Below, in pieces: positions 18,011-25,000 of a stretch of DNA of 64,000 bases. The DNA comes from VAZQ01 sp963841705. Lineage in GTDB: Bacteria > Pseudomonadota > Alphaproteobacteria > Rhizobiales > Xanthobacteraceae. The notes below the pieces were generated by a model. The model did not search any database. It saw only the letters and a program-made list of their open reading frames with translations, and was not told where the DNA came from. Position 1 is the stretch's first letter; the number at the start of each line of letters is the position of its first letter. The DNA lies in the NCBI GenBank assembly GCA_963841705.1, contig CAWJDY010000018.1:124001-188000 (forward strand). The letters run 5' to 3'. Made by a program: the position numbers and the translations under genes.

Positions 18011-18423
18011 ATGGCGGATGTGGTTGCGACCCATCGGCTCACGCATGCAGCGAGCTTGAAAATGCTCGCGGCCGGCGTTGCCAAGGCGGAGGAGATCGGC
18101 TGCAAGGTCAGTCTCGCGGTGGTCGACCAGAGTTGCCGGCTCATTGCTTTCCTGATGATGGATGGCGCGCGGCATTTCTCCATCACCACCACCCAGAGAA
18201 GGCGATCACGTCGGCCTCGCAGCATCAGCCCACGGGTTACGCCCCCGAGGAGAACGCCTTGAGCATGACGGTGCGCATGGGCGACTTCACCAACGTGCCC
18301 GGCGGATTTCCGATTGTCGTGGGCGGCGAGGTGATCGGCGCCGTCGCGGCGGGCGGCGCCAAGATCGAGCAGGACGTGATGGTGGCCAAAGCCGCGCTCG
18401 CCGCGATCGATGCGTCGGCGTAG
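18011..18423 (+). pseudogene. GlcG/HbpS-family protein with one-base frameshift
   Basis: The first frame gives MADVVATHRLTHAASLKMLA through ARHFSITTT. The continuation (KAITSASQHQPTG, then GGFPIVVGGEVIGAVAAGG) lies in another frame. One missing base near 18195 (CA for CAC/CAT ahead of GAGAAGGCG) restores a full GlcG-like protein of about 137 residues. The family binds heme or small ligands and is often linked to catabolic operons. It follows the decarboxylase-like gene by 6 bp. It could be a real mutation or a sequencing error. Confidence 0.8.
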
Positions 18424-18438
18424 GGCTCGTTCTCTTGC

Positions 18439-19248
18439 TCACCCCTTGATCTGGCGGCCGGCGCGCACGTCGGCGATCAACGCCGTGAAAGCATCGAGGC
18501 TGATCCTGGCAACATTGGCGTAGGTCTCGGTTTTGGCATCGATCCATTTCTCCCCATAGCCGATCGCGGTGTGCGCGAGCCTGATGCGGCCGTCGAGCCA
18601 GGGTCCGCCGCCAAAGCCCCCGATCACAGGAATGGAGACCGCCTTGACGACGGCGGCTCCGGCCATCGGCCCGGAATTGGTGAAATCGAGGAGCGAGGCG
18701 CCCGCGGCTTCGAGGAGCTTTGCCTCCTGCACGAGCTTTGCCGTCATTTCGGCGGTCGCCTGCGCTTGCGGCGAGCCCTGGGCGCTGTACGGGACGCCGT
18801 AGCGCAACGCGGTCTGCGGGGTGAGCCCGAACTGGGCGAACACAGGAATGCCTGCGCGCACGATCGCCCGCACCGCATCGGGAAATTCGCTGGCCGCGTC
18901 GAGCTTCACCATGTCGGCGCCGCCCTGCTTTACCAGGCGGATGGCAGCGCGGACCGCGCTTGCCGTCCCCTCCTGCAAAGGACCGAACGGAAAATCGCAG
19001 CTCACGAGCGCGCGCGCCACCCCGCGACGCACCGCTTTACAGACCACCAGCATCTCCTCCATGGTGACTTCAAGCGGGTTCTCGTGCCCCCACAGATTCA
19101 CGCCTACCGAATCTCCTACCGAAACGATGTCGACCCCGGCCCGATCCGCGATCCGCGCGATCTGATAATCCCAGGCGACTACGCCTGCGCTCTTCTTCCC
19201 CTCGCGCTTCATCTGGGCGAGCTCGATGACCGTCACTTTGTCTCCCAT
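18439..19248 (-). CDS. PanB-like protein (3-methyl-2-oxobutanoate hydroxymethyltransferase paralogue)
   Basis: A 269-residue TIM-barrel protein of the PanB family, starting at 19248 behind AAGGAG. It keeps GDS (D46) and the Asp of SCDFPFG (D85), which bind metal in PanB. The canonical VKxEGG Glu is Asp (D117), the LECVP Glu is Asp (D188), and GHIGLTPQ reads AQFGLTPQ, losing the His. GIGAG is replaced by GGFGGG. These changes argue against ordinary pantothenate synthesis and for another aldol, lyase or PEP-mutase-like reaction. It lies among aromatic catabolism genes. Confidence 0.75.
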   Translation of the reverse strand: MGDKVTVIELAQMKREGKKSAGVVAWDYQIARIADRAGVDIVSVGDSVGVNLWGHENPLEVTMEEMLVVCKAVRRGVARALVSCDFPFGPLQEGTASAVRAAIRLVKQGGADMVKLDAASEFPDAVRAIVRAGIPVFAQFGLTPQTALRYGVPYSAQGSPQAQATAEMTAKLVQEAKLLEAAGASLLDFTNSGPMAGAAVVKAVSIPVIGGFGGGPWLDGRIRLAHTAIGYGEKWIDAKTETYANVARISLDAFTALIADVRAGRQIKG

Positions 19249-19348
19249 GTTTTTTCTTCTCCTTGGAAGTCGTCGAGGGCTATGCGAACCTACGAGAGCG
19301 TGAGGCATCTCGCAGGATTCAAGGCGGCAGTAAAGTCAGGAGCATCGG

Positions 19349-20491
19349 ATGACCAAGATCTCTAGGCTTGTCGTTAGGATCGCTTGTCTCTTGAGTGCGT
19401 GTGGCTTCCTGGGCTGGAATGCAGTCTCCGGTGCGGCCGAGATCGGCCAGGTCAGCATCGGTGCGGTATTGCCATTGAGCGGAGATGCTGCGCACTGGGG
19501 AATTCCGGCTCGGACCGGGGCGCAGATGGCGGTGGAGGAAATCAACAGTGCCGGCGGTATCGGTGGCCTCGCGCTTGACGTAGAGGACGATCGATGCAGT
19601 CCAGCTGACGGTGTTTCGGCGTTCAACAGGATCATGGCAGGCGCGAAGGCTCCGATCGGAGTACTGGGAGCAGTGTGCAGCAGCGTTACCCTCGCGCTTG
19701 CTCCGCTCGCGCAATCCCGCAAAGTCGTTCTCATCAGTCCCGCTTCGACGAGCCCAAAGCTCACGGGCGCCGGAGACTTCATCTTTCGTGTCGTTCCGTC
19801 GGGCAGTGTGCGGGGAGCCATACTTGCAGAGTATCTTTATCGCGATCGCGGCCTGCGAAAGGTTGCGGTGCTCTATATCAACAACGAAGGCGGGATCGGC
19901 GGCAGCACCGCGTTCAAGGCGCGTTTTGCGCAATTGGGTGGAACGGTAGCGATCGAGCAGCCATACGCGCAAGGAACGACCGACCTGCGCGCTCAGCTCA
20001 ACGAGATCAGGACTGCAAACACGGAGGGAGTCCTGGTTGGGTCTTATCCTCCGGACACGGTCGCGGTGCTGCAGCAAGCCCGCGGAATTGGGCTGCAACA
20101 GCCGCTCTTTTTTACCACCGAGGCGGTCCAGAACCCGGAAGTGTTGCGGCAAGCAGGCGAGGCGGCCGAGGGCGCCACCTATATTCTCGCGGCTCCCGCT
20201 GCAGGGGAAGCCGTGGAAAGGTTCACCGCAGCATACGAGGCCAAGTTCGGAAAAAAGCCCGAGCTCTTTGCAGCGGAGGGGTACGACATCGTCCATCTGA
20301 TCGCAGAGGCGATTGGTGCGAACAAGGGGGAATCTCTCAGCGGCTCGGATATCCGCGATTTTCTCCGTCGCGTCCGCAATTATCCTGGCGCATCGGGCTC
20401 GATCACGTTCGACCGGAACGGCGATGTGACGAAGCCCTACGCCATAAGAAGGATCGAGGCCGGCAGCCCTAAAACGATTCTCATCAGGTAA
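19349..20491 (+). CDS. ABC transporter substrate-binding protein, Leu/Ile/Val type
   Basis: A 380-residue periplasmic binding protein of the LivJ group: VSIGAVLPLSGDAAHWG, AVEEINSAGGIGG and GAVCSSVTLALAPLAQ. The N-terminal signal contains LSAC (C18), a possible lipobox; cleavage after the later SGA would give a soluble form. No permease or ATPase gene is adjacent. Family ligands range from amino acids to aromatic acids, and the nearby oxygenase suggests the latter, as inference. It is convergent with the cyclase gene, with 21 bp between. Confidence 0.88.
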   Translation: MTKISRLVVRIACLLSACGFLGWNAVSGAAEIGQVSIGAVLPLSGDAAHWGIPARTGAQMAVEEINSAGGIGGLALDVEDDRCSPADGVSAFNRIMAGAKAPIGVLGAVCSSVTLALAPLAQSRKVVLISPASTSPKLTGAGDFIFRVVPSGSVRGAILAEYLYRDRGLRKVAVLYINNEGGIGGSTAFKARFAQLGGTVAIEQPYAQGTTDLRAQLNEIRTANTEGVLVGSYPPDTVAVLQQARGIGLQQPLFFTTEAVQNPEVLRQAGEAAEGATYILAAPAAGEAVERFTAAYEAKFGKKPELFAAEGYDIVHLIAEAIGANKGESLSGSDIRDFLRRVRNYPGASGSITFDRNGDVTKPYAIRRIEAGSPKTILIR

Positions 20492-20512
20492 CCCTTTTAT
20501 GCCCGCAAACTC

Positions 20513-21643
20513 TCAGACCGTGCTCGGCGCCAATGCGCAGACATTGAACGCGCGCACCGGGCGGTGAAAGCCTTTGAGCAGCAGCTCGCCGGCGGGCTCC
20601 GTGGTGGTCGAGGCCTCAATCGTGGCTTGCACCTTGGGATCGATGAGGATTTGACCGTCTTTCGCATCCGCGCACAGGCGCGCCGCGAGATTGACCACGG
20701 TGCCCACCGCTCCATAGTCGAAACGGCCTTCGAAGCCGATGCGGCCGAGCGTGGCGTAGCCATGCGCTATCCCGATGCCGAAGCCAAGGTCGTAGCCTTG
20801 CTTGCGCCATTTCGAGAGGAGAGCGCCGACCTGCCCGCGCATCTCGATCGCCATTTGTACGGCTTTCAGATTGGGGTCCGAGCAGGGCAGCGGATCATTG
20901 AACAGGACCATGATCGCATCGCCGGCAAAGCGCTCGACCGTCCCCTCGTGCTTGTGGATCAGGTTGCCGAGCACGGCGTGATATTCGCGCAGCACCGCCA
21001 TCACCTCCTCGGGCTCGGTTGTCTCGGAGAAGGCGGTAAAGCCCCGCATGTCGCAGAACAGCACGGTAATCACGCGCCGGTGGCTCTCGAGCACGCGGTC
21101 ATCGCCTGATGACAGGATGAGGTCGGTGACCTGGGGCGAAAGGAACCGCTTGAGGCGGCTCACGCGCTCGATCTCGCAGAGCTGCTGCTCGACGCGCTGC
21201 TCGAGAGTGCGATTCCATGCGGCCAGGTCGGCGGCCTGCGCGGCCACCTGGTCGTGCAGGCGCTTGCGCTCCAGAGATGCACCCACACGGGCGCGCAACA
21301 AGGTGGGATTGAAAGGCTTGGGCAGGTAATCCTCGGCGCCGAGCTCAATGCAGCGAATGACGCTGTCCATGTCGTCGACAGCCGAGATCATGATGACCGG
21401 GATGTGCCGGAGCTTTTCGTCCTGTTTCATCTGCTCCAGCGCCTCGTAGCCGTTCATGTGCGGCATCATGATGTCGAGCAGCACCAGATCGAACGGCTTG
21501 CTGTGCAAGAGCTCCAGGGCTTGTCGGCCATCAACGGCCGTGGCGACGTTCGCATACCCCTCGCGCGAGAGGCGCCGGGTGAGGGCGTATCGATTGTCCT
21601 CGTTGTCGTCGACAACGAGGAGTGCCGCTTCTGCCTTGTTCAC
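20513..21643 (-). CDS. Response regulator with class III adenylate/guanylate cyclase domain
   Basis: 376 residues from a GTG at 21643 that overlaps the TGA of the upstream receiver gene, suggesting coupled translation. The receiver domain (1-125) has phospho-acceptor D57 (LLDIMMPHMNG). A coiled-coil linker leads to a class III cyclase domain with both metal-binding Asp motifs (VLFCDMRGFTAFSE near 200, ERFAGDAIMVLFND) and DYGAVGTVVNLAARL. It therefore looks catalytically competent. The likely role is phosphorylation-dependent cNMP synthesis at the end of the kinase operon. Confidence 0.92.
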   Translation of the reverse strand: MNKAEAALLVVDDNEDNRYALTRRLSREGYANVATAVDGRQALELLHSKPFDLVLLDIMMPHMNGYEALEQMKQDEKLRHIPVIMISAVDDMDSVIRCIELGAEDYLPKPFNPTLLRARVGASLERKRLHDQVAAQAADLAAWNRTLEQRVEQQLCEIERVSRLKRFLSPQVTDLILSSGDDRVLESHRRVITVLFCDMRGFTAFSETTEPEEVMAVLREYHAVLGNLIHKHEGTVERFAGDAIMVLFNDPLPCSDPNLKAVQMAIEMRGQVGALLSKWRKQGYDLGFGIGIAHGYATLGRIGFEGRFDYGAVGTVVNLAARLCADAKDGQILIDPKVQATIEASTTTEPAGELLLKGFHRPVRAFNVCALAPSTV

Positions 21644-22014
21644 GACGTGCTCCCCGCCGGCGCCAGCGCGCGGATCTTGCCAAGCAAGCGGCTGATATCC
21701 ACCGGCTTGGTATCGAAATCGTCGCATCCTGCGGCGAGCGCCTTTTCCTGATCGCCGGGCATTGCGTGCGCCGTCAGCGCAATGATTGGAATGCCGCTCG
21801 TCTCGGGTGCGCTCTTGATGCGACGCGCAGCCTCCCACCCATCGAGCACGGGCAGGCTTAGATCCATCAGTACGAGATCCGGCCTTTCGCTCGCCGCCAG
21901 AGCCACGCCCTGTGCGCCGTCGCTGGCGATGATGACCGTGTGGCCGGCCCGCGTCAGGCGGCTTTTCAACATATAGATGTTGTCTTCGTTGTCCTCGACG
22001 TAGAGAATCTTCAT
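21640..22014 (-). CDS. Single-domain response regulator (CheY/DivK-like)
   Basis: A 124-residue receiver domain with acidic pocket VEDNEDN, phospho-acceptor D51 (VLMDLSLPVLDGW), switch Thr (IIALTAHAM) and Lys (DTKPVD). The start at 22014 forms ATGA with the kinase stop, and its own TGA overlaps the GTG of the cyclase gene. Without an output domain it may shuttle phosphate between the hybrid kinase and other proteins. Confidence 0.93.
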   Translation of the reverse strand: MKILYVEDNEDNIYMLKSRLTRAGHTVIIASDGAQGVALAASERPDLVLMDLSLPVLDGWEAARRIKSAPETSGIPIIALTAHAMPGDQEKALAAGCDDFDTKPVDISRLLGKIRALAPAGSTS

Positions 22015-25000
22015 GCCCGCCCCGCAACTGCCGGCTTGACCCATTTACTGAGCTCGGTTGTCAGCCGGCGCAACATCTCATCGGGTTTGCTCTTCTCAAT
22101 GATGCGCTCGACGCCGCCGTTGAGCCGGTCGCGATCCGCCTCCGTCAGGTCCTTGGCGGTTATGACCACGACCGGAATATCGCGCCATTCGCCGCGTGCT
22201 CGGAGCTCATCGAGAAACTCGAACCCGTTCATCCGCGGCATCATCAGATCGAGAATGATGACATCGGGCCGCGAGGTCGAAAGCGAATCGAGCGCGATGC
22301 GCCCATTCTCCGCCTCGGTGACATGCCAGCCGATCGGCTCCAAGGCCTGGCGCACCCCGCGGCGCACGACGTCATCATCGTCAATAAGCAGGACGTGGCC
22401 GGCAGAGGAGCCGCAGATGCGTCGCAATGCTTCGACGAGCTTGCTCCGATTCACCGGCTTCACCAGATAGTCGGCCGCGCCCAGGGCATACCCTCGATTT
22501 TTCTCCTCCACGATCGTCATCAGCACGACCGGAATGTTTGCCAAGGTCGGATCGCCCTTCATGGCTGCAAGCACGGTCCAGCCGTCAAGGTCCGGCATCA
22601 TGATGTCGAGCGTGACCGCAGCAGGGCGCAGCTCGCGGGCGAGCCGCAGTCCGTCCTGGCCTCCTTTTGCGGTGGTCACCGCGAAGCCTGCCCGCTCCAG
22701 GTGGCGCGCCACCAGCTCGCGCACAGTCGGATCGTCGTCCACCACCAGGATGCGCGGCGCCTGCGCCGGGTCTGGACCGGAATGGGTGCGGCCGGGTTCC
22801 GGCCCCGCAACGGCCTTCGCCTGCTGGGCCTCTACTATGCGCGGCAGGCGAATGGTGAACGTTGAACCCTCGCCGGGTTTGCTGTCGACCGTAATGTCTC
22901 CACCCATCATCCGGCAGAAATGCCGGCTGATCGCGAGCCCGAGGCCGGTGCCTCCATATTTACGGGTGGTCGATGAATCCGCCTGGGAGAATTCCTGGAA
23001 CAATCTGCCCATCTGCTCCGCGTTCATTCCGATTCCGGTATCCGTCACCGCAACGGCGATCCACTCACGCCCGTCGCTCGGCTCGCGGCGCGCAGCGACG
23101 GTGACCGTGCCGTTTTCGGTGAACTTGTTGGCATTGCTCATCAGGTTGAGCAGCGCTTGTCGGAAGCGAATTTGATCTGCGTGGATCGTGCCGACCTCAG
23201 GCTCGCAATCCACGACGAGCCGGTTGTCGTTTTTGGTCGCGAGAGGTTCGATGGTCTTGACCACATCCTCGAGAAGCGGAGCCAAGAGAAACGACTCCAG
23301 GTGCAGCTCCATTCGCCCGGCTTCGATCTTGGAAAGATCGAGAATGTCGTTGATCAGAGCGAGCAGATGGCGCGCGGCGCGCAGCACCCGATCGAGCGGC
23401 TCGATCTCGTCCTCCCGTTTGAGATCGTGCGCGTCCTCCAGCAACATCTCGGTGACGCCGATAACCGCGTTCAATGGCGTGCGCAGCTCATGGCTCATAT
23501 TGGCGAGGAACTGCGACTTGTGCTGGCTCGCCACCTCGAGCTGACGACTTTTCTCGCCGATCTCGCTGAACAGCCGGGCGTTCTGGATCGCCAGCGCGGA
23601 TTGGGTGGCAAAAGTTTGGAGCAGGTCGACTGTGCTGGCGGGAAACTCACCGGGCGCCTTGCGGCGGACGATGAGGGCGCCGACCACATGTCCGAAACGC
23701 ATGAGCGGCACCACCAGCCGCGCCCGGTACCCTGCGCGCAGGATGGTTTCGTTGATGGGAGTGGCGGGCGAATCGCGCAGATCGGCCTGCTGACTGGGTT
23801 CGTGCGCCTCAGTCAACAAGCCGACCGCCTCGGAAATTTCGGAATGCATGTTGCGGACCGCCGCGATCAATTCATCGCTCATGCCGAAGGTGGCCCTGAG
23901 CTGGAATTCTCTCTGCTGCTCGTCCAGGACGTAGATGGCGCCTGCTTCCGTCCCGGAAATCTGCGTGGCCTTGGCGACGATGGTGTCGAGCACCGTTTCC
24001 AGGTCAAGGCTGGAATTGATCGCCTGGGAGACCGCGCCGAGCGCGCGCAGCTCCTCGACCGAGCGCGCGAGCTCCGTGGTGCGCGCACGGAGTTCGTTCA
24101 ACAGGCGCACGTTCTCAATGGCGATAACGGCCTGACTGGCGAAATTGGTGACCAACTCGCTCTGCTTGTCGGTGAACGGCCGTACGTCCTGGCGGTAGAT
24201 GGCGATAGAGCCGACCAGCTCGTTCTCTTTCAACATCGGCACCATCAGAAGAGTGCGCGCGCCGCCGATATCAGCCAAAGCAACGAGCGGTCGAGACCCT
24301 CTGAGATACGACGACTCCTTGGTGATGTCGGCGATATGAATCAGTTTCTTTGTACGGGGGAGCCGAGCGAGCGGAAGGTCAGGGTCGGGCCGCAATATCG
24401 TATCGCGTCGCCGCTCTTCGGCGAGCGCGGGCGGCACGCCATGCAGCGCGACAGGTCGAAATCCCCCGTCTTCGAACAGCCAGAGCATACCGTACTTGGC
24501 CTCGCAGAGCCTGGTCGCGTTCTCCAGCATGGCCTCGAACACCGGCTCGAGGTCACCGGGGGAGCTCGAGATGACGCGCAGCACATCGGCGGTGGCAGTC
24601 TGCTGTTGGAGAGATTCGCGCAGCTCGTTGAGCAGCCGGACATTTTCTATGGCGATGACGGCTTGATCGGCGAAGGTCGTCACCAGCTCTATCTGTTTCG
24701 CCGAAAACCCCTGCGGCACGGTCCTGCCTACGAAGATCACACCGACCACGTCTCCTTTGCTCAGCAGCGGCGCGCCAAGCGCGGCGCGATACCCCGCCAC
24801 CTTTTGCGCTTCCCCCCAAGCATAGTCGGGTTCTGCAAGTACGTCGGTGACGTGAACCACTTGTGCCTCCAGTGCGGCTCGCCCGGTTACGCTGCCGCGA
24901 TCGATGGGGACTTTCAGAGGCTGGAAAAAATTCCTGATCCGCCCGTGCACATCGGCTGTATGGCCGTAGCTGGCGGCCCACCGCAGAAAATTGCCCTCCC

